Source: a virus
Reading direction: 5' to 3' (one strand)
IMG/VR virus record: IMGVR_UViG_3300027754_005989
Span: 80,067-144,066 of that record
Length of the DNA: 64,000 nt
Positions 1 to 8,357 of the stretch are shown here, in pieces (within the stretch, counting starts at the first letter, position 1; each line of letters begins with the position of its first letter). Position numbers and translations under genes: made by a program. The notes below the pieces were generated by a model. The model was not told the DNA's origin. It did no database searches and was given only the letters and a program-made list of their open reading frames with translations.

Positions 1-1
1 C

Positions 2-100
2 ATGGAAAAGTTTCTGGGCGAGTACAAGGTTCCTGAGAATTGGGCTGGTGGGCAATTCAAGGCTACGAAGGGAATGGGGAAGCAGCAGTATATTTCGTGA
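2..100 (+). CDS. C-terminal end of an unidentified protein (partial)
   Basis: An open frame runs from the left edge to a TGA at 98-100 and encodes about 32 residues ending GKQQYIS. The first in-frame ATG is at position 2, but the gene probably starts outside the window. The visible residues are basic and Gly-rich and match no family I recognise. A weak AT-rich spacer follows before the next gene. Confidence 0.4.
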   Translation: MEKFLGEYKVPENWAGGQFKATKGMGKQQYIS

Positions 101-173
101 TTAATGTAGAAAAAAATTTATTAGCGTATACCGCTAGAGAGTGTTTGAGTTTGGATTCTTTGAGAAAATAAAT

Positions 174-1076
174 ATGGAAAAATCAGCATTAAATTTCCGT
201 GAATTCATGCGTTTAGACGAGATCATGGACATTGCGTCTGCTGACACGAGTGGAATTGTTTTGCAGCGCAGCGGAAACAGTTACATATACGATTTTGAAC
301 ATAATGGAGAGAGTTACAAGGTTGAAATGGAGAATTCGGACTATCCATATGAAGACATGAAGGAATTCAACCCAACTTATGTCATTGCTTTTGAAGGTCC
401 GAATGACATGGATTTGACTGGTACTGCTGGAATGTCAGCGACTATTATTTATCGTGCCATGTTATTGGCAATCAAGAAGCTTTTAGAGACTACTGAGGTC
501 AACTCTTTGGAATTTGCACCTGCTGCTCCAAGGATGTTGCCGATGTACGACATATTTTACAGAAAGTACCTGCTGCCCGACCCTCCTAGAGGGCAAGGTT
601 TTGTGCGTGTGAGGCAGACCCTTTATGTCAGGAGTTCGCATCTTGATGACAAGATGAATCAAAAAGCAACTGGAGACCAAGAAGTTTTCCGGCAAAATAT
701 GGCAAGTGCAGATAAAAAGGTAAGGGCTAGAATTGATGATATGGATGACATCAGAAAGAAAAAGAGATTTATAGACAAGATTAACAATCCTGTAGATTCT
801 GGGTTCTATTATTGGATAACTTTAAAAATCGGTACTCCTAATTTACAAGGTGATAAATCCAATCATCCTGTATTGATTGCTGTGAACCACAACAAGACAG
901 ACCGCTGGGCTTATGATGACAGCATCAGGCAACAAGGAATTTATTTGCGTGATAATAACGGGAAATTCATCGCAATCATGATTAATCGACCCATGAGTCT
1001 TGCTTGGATTAAGGACTTCGTGCGTCCTGCGACAGAAGAGGAAATTCGTAGTGTGAAAGCGATGCCAAGATCCTAG
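174..1076 (+). CDS. Paralogous family protein (copy 1 of 3) with capsid-targeting-like N-terminus
   Basis: Function is unknown. Residues 7-16 (NFREFMRLDE) resemble a T4 capsid-targeting peptide with a possible L-x-E cleavage site after Glu16. Residues of roughly 80-160 carry a core shared with the proteins starting at 3874 and 5677: F-x-GP, then T-G-x-x-G, IY(K/R)xMLLAI(K/R)K, a few residues later L-x-F, and a closing YDxFYRKYL. This copy alone has an extra C-terminal part of about 120 residues with WITLKIGTPN and a Trp/Asp-rich stretch. The frame is open back to a GTG at 141, preceded by AGAGA, which would add 11 residues. I prefer ATG 174 because the paralogues also start close to the FREF motif. 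A strong hairpin follows the stop. A virion-packaged protein is inferred, not shown. Confidence 0.75.
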   Translation: MEKSALNFREFMRLDEIMDIASADTSGIVLQRSGNSYIYDFEHNGESYKVEMENSDYPYEDMKEFNPTYVIAFEGPNDMDLTGTAGMSATIIYRAMLLAIKKLLETTEVNSLEFAPAAPRMLPMYDIFYRKYLLPDPPRGQGFVRVRQTLYVRSSHLDDKMNQKATGDQEVFRQNMASADKKVRARIDDMDDIRKKKRFIDKINNPVDSGFYYWITLKIGTPNLQGDKSNHPVLIAVNHNKTDRWAYDDSIRQQGIYLRDNNGKFIAIMINRPMSLAWIKDFVRPATEEEIRSVKAMPRS

Positions 1077-1085
1077 TTATTTCTT

Positions 1086-1124
1086 AAAAAGTAGCAGCGA
1101 CCAGAAATCGCTGCTACTTTAATT
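1086..1124. terminator. Bidirectional Rho-independent terminator
   Basis: A perfect 13-bp stem (AAAGTAGCAGCGA at 1088-1100 pairing with 1108-1120) encloses a 7-base loop. It has A-rich and T-rich flanks on both sides. It lies between two convergent genes, so it can end transcripts from either strand. Confidence 0.85.
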
Positions 1125-1134
1125 TAATTTCAAA

Positions 1135-1383
1135 TTAGGCAACAAACTTCATGGGACAAAGCTTGCAATCCATCTTCTTCATCTTGCCAAACTCCTCCAT
1201 GTTGTCAGCAACCTTTTTGCCACAAGAGAGACACATCACGGCATCGCCATGAGGAACCCATCCTTTAGCGATCTGAGCTTTAATCTGGTCGTCTGTAATC
1301 GTGTCAGGCTTCGCCTTAGCGACAGTTGCCAACTCGTCACGAATCAATTCCTTGTGCTTTGTAAAAATTTCTTCAGCGTTCAT
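1135..1383 (-). CDS. Small zinc-ribbon-like protein
   Basis: An 82-residue protein with two Cys pairs near its C-terminus, CLSCGKK (about residue 51) and CKLC (about residue 73), spaced as in a small zinc ribbon. The N-terminal half is charged and probably helical (EEIFTKHKELIRDEL). A strong ribosome site (GGAGGT) sits 4 bases before the ATG. It lies directly downstream of the beta-propeller gene on the same strand, 42 bases away, and may share its transcript. DNA or protein binding is possible but no specific role can be assigned. Confidence 0.75.
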   Translation of the reverse strand: MNAEEIFTKHKELIRDELATVAKAKPDTITDDQIKAQIAKGWVPHGDAVMCLSCGKKVADNMEEFGKMKKMDCKLCPMKFVA

Positions 1384-1425
1384 TTTACCTCCATAGGGTG
1401 CTTTTTTATTGTTTAAGGGATATTA

Positions 1426-3564
1426 TTAGAACAGCCTTTGGTTGCAGACTGTGATGGCGGGCACATAAGCGCCGTTTACAGCCGAGCAGATGCCCAGAGA
1501 CTGTTGGATATTGGAGCATTGGTTATAGAAGAACTTAGTCTTGGCGCATGTGCAGGAGTTTGTGCCAATTTTGCAAACCTTTCCAACGCTTGTTCCGCAA
1601 CCCTTGTTGGAGCAGCTTTTGATGACTTCTGGGCTTACGAAGCTCTTGACGAAAGAGTTGGCAATCAGCTTCATGTAGGTTTCGGTGACTTCGGCCTCAT
1701 TTTCTTTGGCGAAGACTAGAACATACAGTTCTTTTCTACCGCTGAGTCCTGTCAGAACATGAGTATCGCCATAACCGTCATCATCAACAGGATCTGGAAC
1801 ATTTTGGGTGATTCCAGCTTCGATGCCGTCAACGATGATGAGTTGATTGACTGTGGGATCGCCACCTGCGGAGCTAGACTTGTAGAAAGCTGCGAATTCA
1901 AAGCCATTGACCTTAAATTCAAAGCTTCCTATCAAGCATTCTCCATTGCCATCCTGCTCGGTGCCGCCGTAGATGTTGAATTCATTAATTGTCATGTTGT
2001 TTGCTGCGAGGACAAACAGTCCGGGGAACATGTTGGTGAAGTAGCGACTGCCGTTACCGAAGTAGTCGTTGGCGTTTTTGATTCTACCATCGCTGGGCAT
2101 ATAGTAGTAGTTGTACTTGTCGCTAGCATAATCATAGTACATGTAGCCAACGCTCGAATCGTCACACACGATTACATTGCTGTGAGTAAAAGGAATGCAA
2201 TTTTCTTCATCCAAGCTGCCGCCATTAATTGTTGCATAAGTTTGAGTATAGTTGGTGTTGAAGTACATTCCAGAATCCCAGACATTACAGCCGTCAGCTA
2301 CACCGACACGGTAGAAATTGTAGCGTATGGGTTGACCAATCAGTCCACCGTTTGCGGTCAGTTTCATGCAACCATAAGAAATACTGTTGTTGCCGAAGTT
2401 GAAGTCGGTGGTGAGGACCTTACCACCATATTGGGTGAAGTATCCAGCCACAAAGACTGTGTCGTCAGACTTTACAGTCAGGGCCATAACACCGTCATTT
2501 GCTCCGATGTTTGATCCGAAGCTAACATCACGGCTTCCATCGCTATTCAGACGGACAAGTCTATTGCAGAGCTTTCCGTCCAGCGTGACGAAAAAACCAC
2601 CGACAAGAATCTTGCCTGATGATTGCAGCGCAACTGCTTGTACTCCCGCCCACCAGTCGCCATCAAATCCAGTTGTACCAAGGTTAAATGTTGCATCAAA
2701 GGTTCCATCATCTTCAAGTCTGCAAAGGCCGTTATCGATATTTATAGTTTTGTAGGTACTCCATTCGCCACCAACAACTACTTTGCCGTCTTTTTGGATG
2801 GCGATACTGTAGACATCATTATCAAAGCCCGCTCCAACTGAGAAGCCGCCATCTTCTGTGCCGTTTGCATTTATTTTACAGATTCTGTTAGTAAAACTTC
2901 CACCAATAAAATACTCACCATCAGATGTTGGTGTGATGCACCATACACTATCGTAACCTACGGCATCTACATTGTCGGCAAAGCCTTCATCAAGAACTCC
3001 CAATCCATCTAATTTTGCAAGACCGGGGCTGCTATATCCATCAAACTCGGCAAACTCACCTCCGACGATCACGGAGTCATCTATATCAACCGTAAGGGCA
3101 TGGACATAATCATCGAAGCCACCGTTGTCGAAATCTGTGTCATGGGTTCCATTTGTGGTCAGTCTAGCGATGTAATAAACAGATGTGGAATTAAGGTCTA
3201 CAAAATTACCGCCAACGATTACTTTTCCCGAGGACTGTAGGGCTAGAGCATAGATGGTGCCGTAGAATTTTGCAGATGTGTTGAAAGTGGTATCTGCGGT
3301 TCCATCAGCGTTGAATCTTTTGACTACTGAGTAATTATCTTCTTCGCCGCCGTCGAAGAGACCTGAGTCACCAGCAACAAGGACCTTGCCATCGCTTTGA
3401 ACTGTGATGCAGGTTGCGAATCCGATGTAGTCGAAATCAACTACAGTTCCCGGCATTTCAAAGTAATCGGGTTCATCTGTGAAATTGAAGCGACTGGACA
3501 CTAAGCCTGCCACCTGCACACTTGAGGCGCTGGCTCCCAAGACAACTTGTTCTAACTGAGTCAT
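1426..3564 (-). CDS. Seven-repeat beta-propeller (delta-60-type repeat) protein with Cys-rich C-terminus, putative virion surface protein
   Basis: A 712-residue protein. Between about residues 50 and 370 there are seven copies of a roughly 50-residue unit with the core (L/V)QSDGKV(L/I)VGG. Examples are VQSDGKVLVAGD, LQSSGKVIVGGN and IQKDGKVVVGGE. This matches the delta-60/DUF5122 repeat, and seven copies fit a complete seven-bladed propeller. The middle part is Tyr/Asn-rich, and the last ~65 residues hold eight cysteines. The start is ATG 3564, preceded by AAGGAG; the upstream ATG in the same frame lacks such a site. A TATAAATA octamer lies 24 bases upstream. Such propellers usually bind ligands or build extracellular structures, so a receptor-binding or head/tail decoration role is inferred. 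A Cys-rich tail is unusual for a phage fibre. Confidence 0.75.
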   Translation of the reverse strand: MTQLEQVVLGASASSVQVAGLVSSRFNFTDEPDYFEMPGTVVDFDYIGFATCITVQSDGKVLVAGDSGLFDGGEEDNYSVVKRFNADGTADTTFNTSAKFYGTIYALALQSSGKVIVGGNFVDLNSTSVYYIARLTTNGTHDTDFDNGGFDDYVHALTVDIDDSVIVGGEFAEFDGYSSPGLAKLDGLGVLDEGFADNVDAVGYDSVWCITPTSDGEYFIGGSFTNRICKINANGTEDGGFSVGAGFDNDVYSIAIQKDGKVVVGGEWSTYKTINIDNGLCRLEDDGTFDATFNLGTTGFDGDWWAGVQAVALQSSGKILVGGFFVTLDGKLCNRLVRLNSDGSRDVSFGSNIGANDGVMALTVKSDDTVFVAGYFTQYGGKVLTTDFNFGNNSISYGCMKLTANGGLIGQPIRYNFYRVGVADGCNVWDSGMYFNTNYTQTYATINGGSLDEENCIPFTHSNVIVCDDSSVGYMYYDYASDKYNYYYMPSDGRIKNANDYFGNGSRYFTNMFPGLFVLAANNMTINEFNIYGGTEQDGNGECLIGSFEFKVNGFEFAAFYKSSSAGGDPTVNQLIIVDGIEAGITQNVPDPVDDDGYGDTHVLTGLSGRKELYVLVFAKENEAEVTETYMKLIANSFVKSFVSPEVIKSCSNKGCGTSVGKVCKIGTNSCTCAKTKFFYNQCSNIQQSLGICSAVNGAYVPAITVCNQRLF

Positions 3565-3587
3565 GATTTTCTCCTTTACGGTTGTAT

Positions 3588-3595
3588 TATTTATA
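3588..3595 (-). promoter_or_regulatory. T4-late-type promoter octamer
   Basis: On the minus strand the sequence reads TATAAATA, identical to the T4 late-promoter consensus. It ends 24 bases before the ATG of the beta-propeller gene. No -35 element is needed in T4 late promoters. Whether this phage encodes gp55/gp33-type factors cannot be seen here. Confidence 0.5.
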
Positions 3596-3725
3596 CAAAC
3601 TAGATACAAAAAGATATTTATATGGCAATAATTTTTAAATGGCAGACTGAACTATTTATGATTCATGCTTTTTCATTTGACACAAAAATTTTTCATGTTA
3701 GTCTATCTCTCGAAGGATGTGCGAA

Positions 3726-3866
3726 ATGAAAATCACCAAAAGCCAGAAATTTAACGCCGTGTTATTTATTGTTTGGGTTGTATTTGTTTTATTTCTGACT
3801 CACAAGATGCGTGGACTCATGGAAGAAAACACCAGATTGCAGATTATATACAGTAAATACAAATAA
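3726..3866 (+). CDS. Small single-pass membrane protein
   Basis: A 46-residue ORF starting MKITKSQKF, with one hydrophobic span at about residues 10-25 (VLFIVWVVFVLFLT) and a basic tail. GAAGGA stands 8 bases upstream of the ATG. The stop TAA at 3864-3866 runs straight into the ribosome site of the next gene, so the two are translationally linked. A TTGACA at 3677-3682 could be a -35 element, but the -10 is poor. Small one-span proteins are common in phage accessory regions. The function is unknown. Confidence 0.7.
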   Translation: MKITKSQKFNAVLFIVWVVFVLFLTHKMRGLMEENTRLQIIYSKYK

Positions 3867-3873
3867 GGAAGCC

Positions 3874-4566
3874 ATGAATTTCAGGGAATTTTTAGAAACT
3901 GAAGAGATGTTGGGTGAGTTTACAGACCCGAGGGCTGAGGACATCAGCCAGATTGAGTTTGAGCCTGTAGCACCTGAATTTAAAAAAACCAAAAATCCTA
4001 TGTTTTCTTATAAGTTTGAATTTGGTGGTAACAAATTTTCGGTTATTTTTGAGGAAAGAAAGTTAGACTCCTACATGATGAAGCCATTTGAGATTGTAGG
4101 TTATGCCATTTCATTTTATGGACCCCAACAAACAAAATCCACAGGCATGGCTGGATCTAGTGCAGGAATGATTTATAAAAAATTGATGTTGGCAGTAAGA
4201 AAATGGCTTGAAACCCACAGGGTTGATTATCTATCTTTCCGTGGAGAGGAGTCCAAGATGGACCTTGTCTATGATTCTTTTTACACGAGGTTTTTGCAAC
4301 AAGATTTCATCAGAACATCAGCTAACACCTACATGAAGAAGTCAGTTTTGCAGGAATTTTTGCAAAAGCATCCTAGTGCCAACCAGACGATTCAAAAGAA
4401 CATTAAATATACTGAAAAAGAACAAGAGATTTATCTGGCAAGCGTGCGTGAGAAGGCTGCTAGGGATCGCAAACTTGCTAGAAAGCCGAAAGATGTAAGT
4501 TCATTCGGTCAAAAAGTGACTGGTTTGCTACCATCATTTGGTAGGGCAACACCTGAACCCGTTTAA
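3874..4566 (+). CDS. Paralogous family protein (copy 2 of 3) with capsid-targeting-like N-terminus
   Basis: A 230-residue protein beginning MNFREFLETEEMLGEF, where L13-G-E15 could be a prohead-protease site. The shared core at about residues 80-145 contains ISFYGP, TGMAGSSAGMIYKKLMLAVRK, ETxxVDYLSF and YDSFYTRFL, aligned with the proteins at 174 and 5677. The tail is Lys/Arg-rich, with coiled-coil tendency. ATG 3874 is chosen because AAGGAA lies 3 bases upstream and the protein then starts exactly at the family motif. A longer frame from 3811 would overlap the upstream small gene. It precedes UDP-galactopyranose mutase by 12 bases. The function is unknown. Confidence 0.8.
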   Translation: MNFREFLETEEMLGEFTDPRAEDISQIEFEPVAPEFKKTKNPMFSYKFEFGGNKFSVIFEERKLDSYMMKPFEIVGYAISFYGPQQTKSTGMAGSSAGMIYKKLMLAVRKWLETHRVDYLSFRGEESKMDLVYDSFYTRFLQQDFIRTSANTYMKKSVLQEFLQKHPSANQTIQKNIKYTEKEQEIYLASVREKAARDRKLARKPKDVSSFGQKVTGLLPSFGRATPEPV

Positions 4567-4578
4567 CTATATTAACCT

Positions 4579-5673
4579 ATGCATTATCTCATCGTTGGCA
4601 CAGGTTTTTATGGCAGCGTTATTGCCCGTCAACTTGCAGAGCAAGGTGACAAAGTCACGATCATAGACAAAAGAAACCACATCGGTGGCAACTGTTACAC
4701 CGAAGTGATTGATGGCATACCGGTCCACAAGTATGGACCTCATGCTTTTCACACCAATTCTGAGCGTGTCTGGGAATTTTGCAACAAGTTTGTTGAATTC
4801 AATGGATTTCGCTTGCAGGTCAAAGTTGACTACAAGGGCAAGATATATTCTTTTCCTGTAAACATGATGACTTTGAGTCAACTTTACGGTATCACTCGTC
4901 CTTCAGAGGCGAAAAAGGCACTTGCTTCATCAAGAGTGAAGGTGAGGAATGTAAAAACATTTGAAGATCATTGTTTAAACACAATAGGGCGAGAGCTTTA
5001 CGAGATTTTCTTTTATGGTTACACTCACAAGCAATGGAACATGCATCCTAATCTCTTGGGAGCATCGGTAGCCAAGCGTATTCCTGTGCGATTGGAGTAC
5101 AATGATTATTATTTTACGGACAAGTATCAAGGAATTCCAATTGGAGGTTATACTCGGCTTTTTGAGAACATGCTTGATCATAAGAACATCAAGGTTTTGT
5201 TGGATGTTGATTTTTTTGAAAATCGTAAGGACTTTGAGCGCAAGTTCAAGAAAATAATTTACAGCGGAAAGATTGACGAGCTTTTGGAATACAAGCATGG
5301 AATGTTGGCTTACAGAAGTTTGAAATTTGATTTCAAAAAAGTTAGTGGTACTTATCAGGGCAATTCGATCATTAATTATACGGAATACAAAGTTCCTCAT
5401 ACTAGAATCGTGGAGCACAAATACTTTAGTGGGATTGAAAACGGTAAGTCTGTGATTTCTATTGAGTATCCAGATGATTACTCCTTGGGCAAGACACCGT
5501 TTTATCCTATTCCGGCAGAGGAGAATCAAAAGTTATATCAGAAGTACAGGGATGAGATTTTGGGGCAGGACAAGTATTTGATTGGTGGCAGGTTGGGTCG
5601 ATACCAATATTTGAATATGGATCAAGTAATTGGGATGGCTTTGATTGATTTTGATTCAAAATTGGCTAAATAA
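4579..5673 (+). CDS. glf: UDP-galactopyranose mutase
   Basis: This flavoenzyme interconverts UDP-galactopyranose and UDP-galactofuranose, the donor for galactofuranose-containing surface glycans. At 364 residues it has the usual family length. The N-terminus has the FAD-binding Rossmann motif (LIVGTGFYGSVIARQL), followed by the family signature IDKRNHIGGNCY. The conserved HKYGPHAFHTN segment is at about residue 53, and a C-terminal GRLGRYQYLNMDQVI matches the second FAD/substrate region. It lies between two members of the three-copy family and shares their strand. The ribosome site is weak. The phage may use it to alter host surface sugars or decorate virion proteins; that use is inferred. 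Confidence 0.95.
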   Translation: MHYLIVGTGFYGSVIARQLAEQGDKVTIIDKRNHIGGNCYTEVIDGIPVHKYGPHAFHTNSERVWEFCNKFVEFNGFRLQVKVDYKGKIYSFPVNMMTLSQLYGITRPSEAKKALASSRVKVRNVKTFEDHCLNTIGRELYEIFFYGYTHKQWNMHPNLLGASVAKRIPVRLEYNDYYFTDKYQGIPIGGYTRLFENMLDHKNIKVLLDVDFFENRKDFERKFKKIIYSGKIDELLEYKHGMLAYRSLKFDFKKVSGTYQGNSIINYTEYKVPHTRIVEHKYFSGIENGKSVISIEYPDDYSLGKTPFYPIPAEENQKLYQKYRDEILGQDKYLIGGRLGRYQYLNMDQVIGMALIDFDSKLAK

Positions 5674-5676
5674 TGC

Positions 5677-6288
5677 ATGATTACATTTCAAGAATATATG
5701 CAAATTGTCGAATTCACCGATCCATCACAAGCTGACATAAGTGATATTAATCTTATCAAGCAAGAATGGGGATATTATTACGATTGGATTTACAACAACA
5801 ACAAATACAGCGTTGGTCTTGAAAAAATACAAGACCCCAACCCGTCTTGGCTAGGATTACCGGATGGAAGCGAGATTGAAGCGAATGGTTATATTGTGGA
5901 ATTTGTGGGTCCCAAGGGAACAAGACCTACTGATTTATCTGGAGGTACAAGTCTTGTAATTTATAAGCAAATGATGTTGGTAATTAGAAAGCTTATTGAA
6001 ACCGAACATGTTGATTACTTGGCTTTTTCGGGCCAGACTGGAAAGATGGATCGACTTTATGACAGGTTTGTAAAGACATTTCTTGGAGATCGATATACTT
6101 GGTATAATTATCAAATTTTGATGAATAATACATTCCTTGATCAGATAGCGCTTAAGCATCCTTCTAGTGCAAACTCGGTTGCAGAAAAGTTGTCACAAAC
6201 AAAAAAAATAAGGCAACAAAATTTGATGTTTCAAAAACAACAAGACGACAAATCAAGAATCCAAAAAAGAACTAGTTTTGCCGTATAG
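5677..6288 (+). CDS. Paralogous family protein (copy 3 of 3) with capsid-targeting-like N-terminus
   Basis: A 203-residue protein beginning MITFQEYMQIVEF, with I10-V-E12 as a possible cleavage site. This is strikingly close in layout to the T4 MKTYQEFIAE peptide. The family core contains VEFVGP, TDLSGGTSLVIYKQMML, RKLIETEHVDYLAF and LYDRFVKTFL. The C-terminus is basic and Gln-rich. The ATG is 4 bases after the stop of the mutase gene, so translation may be coupled. It ends 10 bases from the convergent gene at 6299. The enzymatic or structural role is unknown. The core has some look of an acyltransferase-type fold, but I cannot support that. Confidence 0.8.
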   Translation: MITFQEYMQIVEFTDPSQADISDINLIKQEWGYYYDWIYNNNKYSVGLEKIQDPNPSWLGLPDGSEIEANGYIVEFVGPKGTRPTDLSGGTSLVIYKQMMLVIRKLIETEHVDYLAFSGQTGKMDRLYDRFVKTFLGDRYTWYNYQILMNNTFLDQIALKHPSSANSVAEKLSQTKKIRQQNLMFQKQQDDKSRIQKRTSFAV

Positions 6289-6298
6289 AAGAAACCAA

Positions 6299-7564
6299 CT
6301 ATTTAGCAAATCTTTCAGCAGCTTTCATGCTTGCTGCTGTTTGAGCAGTACCTTGTTGAGCTTGTTTCAAATATCTGTCTATCTCTGGGTCAGGATTGCT
6401 CCAAACGCCACTTGTGTCTGGTGGTTTTGGTTCTGTAAATCTTTTCAGGCGTTCCCAATTAGGTGAATCTGGGACATCTTTACTTGCAAATTGCTTGATA
6501 AGATTTTTGATAGTATCTGGGTCTACCTCATCGCCTTTGGCTGCTCGAGCTTGAGCAAGTTTATATTGTAGTTTTTCATAGGGGCTCATGGCAGCGTATT
6601 TGGCTTCTGCATTATAACCCTCAATGTCTTTCAACAAATCATCAGTACCGCTTGGAGGTTGTGGAGCACGCATCCTAGCCCTAAAAGATTCCATGTCTTT
6701 GTTGATTAGCGTGGAACCACTATGCTTCATCTGGTCGGCAGTAGTTGTGTTGTCACCAAATTCACCACCGGATGCATTTCCACCCTCGAAGTCACCAGAT
6801 CCTGCTTCAGGTTGAATCTGTTGTTGAACATGTGACAAATCGTTGCTGGTTGGTAGTAGACCTTTGATTTTGTCTCCGACTTCGTTGACTAAATCCTTGG
6901 AAATCTTGCCAACGATTCCACCAGTAGCTGCTGCCAGTCCGATGGTGAGGGCGATTTTGGTTATTTCACGGGGATTTTGCGTGATATAATTTTTTAACTC
7001 CTTCATTCTGCTGGCAACTGTCTTGTAAACATTCTTGACAAGCGAGGACACAGCGCCGCCTATGGCACCAATTCCATAGCCTGTTTTTTTAGCAAGATAT
7101 TCACCCCAACCTTCTTTCTCTTCTTCGGTCATCAACCATTCACGGAAAGAGAATGATTCAGGCTGTAGTTCTGGTTTTTGCTTGCCAGCCACGGCATCAA
7201 AAGCCTTGTCAACTCCGTAGCCTACAACAGCAGAAAGTCCTTTGGTGTAATATTTTCTGGCAAAATACATGAGGGCAGACATGGGGATTGCTGCTGCTCC
7301 ACCTGTGAGTCCCGCTGCTGTCAAGGTGATTGCCAGAATGGGGGAAATTCCTGTTTTATCTTGCATGAATTGTGCAAAATCTTTGCTTTTATTCAAAGCT
7401 TGTTTCGCAAGGTCGGCATATTTTGCGTATACTGCATCTTCTTTATCGGTTTGAGTGCTATAACCAGACTTTACTCCTCCTACAAAACTTTGATAGACGG
7501 ACTCTTCAAATTTAAGAAAAGTCTCATCAGCAGGATGCATTTTTTCAAAAGAATAAGAAATCAT
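6299..7564 (-). CDS. Large protein with Gly/Ala-rich hydrophobic segments, putative internal virion or membrane-active protein
   Basis: A 421-residue protein with three hydrophobic Gly/Ala-rich stretches, at about residues 73-100 (ISPILAITLTAAGLTGGAAA), 158-175 (GYGIGAIGGAVSSLV) and 200-225 (KIALTIGLAAATGGIVGKI). Between them is an internal copy of the targeting-like motif, FSFREWLMTEEE at 139-149. The last 150 residues are polar, Gln/Pro-rich and probably disordered. ATG 7564 is chosen; an in-frame ATG at 7594 lies inside the upstream gene. Amphipathic glycine-rich helices of this kind suit a protein that enters the host membrane during DNA injection, but this is inference. No family is recognised. 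Confidence 0.7.
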   Translation of the reverse strand: MISYSFEKMHPADETFLKFEESVYQSFVGGVKSGYSTQTDKEDAVYAKYADLAKQALNKSKDFAQFMQDKTGISPILAITLTAAGLTGGAAAIPMSALMYFARKYYTKGLSAVVGYGVDKAFDAVAGKQKPELQPESFSFREWLMTEEEKEGWGEYLAKKTGYGIGAIGGAVSSLVKNVYKTVASRMKELKNYITQNPREITKIALTIGLAAATGGIVGKISKDLVNEVGDKIKGLLPTSNDLSHVQQQIQPEAGSGDFEGGNASGGEFGDNTTTADQMKHSGSTLINKDMESFRARMRAPQPPSGTDDLLKDIEGYNAEAKYAAMSPYEKLQYKLAQARAAKGDEVDPDTIKNLIKQFASKDVPDSPNWERLKRFTEPKPPDTSGVWSNPDPEIDRYLKQAQQGTAQTAASMKAAERFAK

Positions 7565-7569
7565 AATAG

Positions 7570-7833
7570 TTATTTCTTTTTTCCCATGATCCAATTGTAG
7601 ACTTCCTCGACATCATCACGGCTGGTGGAGATGTGATCGTTGGCCCAATCGTGGCCATCTGCAAGCATCTTGTCGATCTTGTGAGGGTCCATAGCCAAGA
7701 GTTTTTCGACTCTGTCTTTGATGTTTTTCAGGTTATTGAAAAACATGTAGTGTTTAATTTCGTCTTCGGCTTCTGCGTAGAGTTGTTGCTCATTAAGAAC
7801 GCCGGAAAGAAACAGAAAATACTTGTGGTCCAT
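7570..7833 (-). CDS. Small protein with FLSGV-type N-terminus
   Basis: An 87-residue acidic, mostly helical protein starting MDHKYFLFLSGVLNEQQ. The F-L-S-G-V-x-x-E signature is shared with the divergently transcribed gene at 7916 (YIQFLSGVISEEE), so the pair look like diverged copies at their N-termini. L13-N-E15 fits a prohead-protease site. The ribosome site GAGGA is 8 bases from the ATG. It lies 5 bases upstream of the large hydrophobic protein, probably co-transcribed. The function is unknown, and a packaged protein is possible. Confidence 0.75.
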   Translation of the reverse strand: MDHKYFLFLSGVLNEQQLYAEAEDEIKHYMFFNNLKNIKDRVEKLLAMDPHKIDKMLADGHDWANDHISTSRDDVEEVYNWIMGKKK

Positions 7834-7855
7834 GTTAAATCCTCACTATAATTAT

Positions 7856-7863
7856 TATTTATG
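7856..7863 (-). promoter_or_regulatory. T4-late-like promoter octamer (CATAAATA)
   Basis: The minus strand reads CATAAATA, one mismatch from the T4 late consensus. It ends 22 bases before the ATG at 7833, at nearly the same spacing as the TATAAATA site upstream of the propeller gene. Confidence 0.4.
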
Positions 7864-7884
7864 TATAAAAATTACATAAATTAA

Positions 7885-7892
7885 GATAAATA
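7885..7892 (+). promoter_or_regulatory. T4-late-like promoter octamer (GATAAATA)
   Basis: The plus strand reads GATAAATA, one mismatch from the T4 late consensus, 23 bases before the ATG at 7916. Together with the site at 7856-7863 it forms a compact divergent promoter region of about 80 bases. Confidence 0.4.
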
Positions 7893-7915
7893 AAGAAAGT
7901 CTTGGAGAATAAAAT

Positions 7916-8305
7916 ATGAAATACGATATGAATTACATTCAGTTTTTGTCCGGGGTCATTTCCGAGGAGGAGTTCAGGGGTGAGCCTGTCAATGAACTTT
8001 TCGGCTTCGGCAAATCTGATGCTGTGGCTGAAACAGATCCCCTGACTACTCTTCAAATTACAAGTTTCTTGAAGGCAGAAGTTACAAAGCTTTCTAAGTT
8101 TGTGGAGCCAGATCAGATTGATAAACTGAATGCTCTCCATCATGACACAATGGCTTTGACAAAGGACATTGAGGATGTCATGGGTCGTATTAATGACCTC
8201 AAGTATCCTCGAAGGACTTATGCTTCAAGTGGCTCCAGCAGCAGATTGGGGGTGGGAAGGTTAAGCGCATCTCCCAGAGGACTTTCTGGATTTGGTGGCG
8301 TTTAA
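7916..8305 (+). CDS. Small protein with FLSGV-type N-terminus, divergent partner of the gene at 7570
   Basis: A 129-residue protein. Residues 7-17 (YIQFLSGVISE) match the N-terminus of the divergent gene at 7570-7833, with I15-S-E17 as a possible cleavage site. The middle is helical (VTKLSKFVEPDQIDKLNALHHD). The last 30 residues are Ser/Gly/Arg-rich and probably flexible. TTGGAG precedes the ATG by 7 bases. A strong terminator follows 16 bases after the stop, so this is likely a single-gene transcript with its own promoter. The function is unknown. Confidence 0.8.
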   Translation: MKYDMNYIQFLSGVISEEEFRGEPVNELFGFGKSDAVAETDPLTTLQITSFLKAEVTKLSKFVEPDQIDKLNALHHDTMALTKDIEDVMGRINDLKYPRRTYASSGSSSRLGVGRLSASPRGLSGFGGV

Positions 8306-8320
8306 TTTCAAAGATACTTA

Positions 8321-8357
8321 AAAAAGCCCCGGCAATTTTTGGCCGGGGCTTTTTTTT
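8321..8357 (+). terminator. Rho-independent terminator
   Basis: A 13-bp stem (8321-8333 with 8342-8354, core GCCCCGGC/GCCGGGGC) with an 8-base loop and a run of T residues. It ends the transcript of the gene at 7916-8305. Confidence 0.9.

Noticed and set aside
1759-2514. A 251-residue plus-strand open frame
   Set aside because: It is a shadow of the beta-propeller gene on the minus strand. That gene has recognisable repeats, a ribosome site and a promoter-like site, and the plus frame has none.
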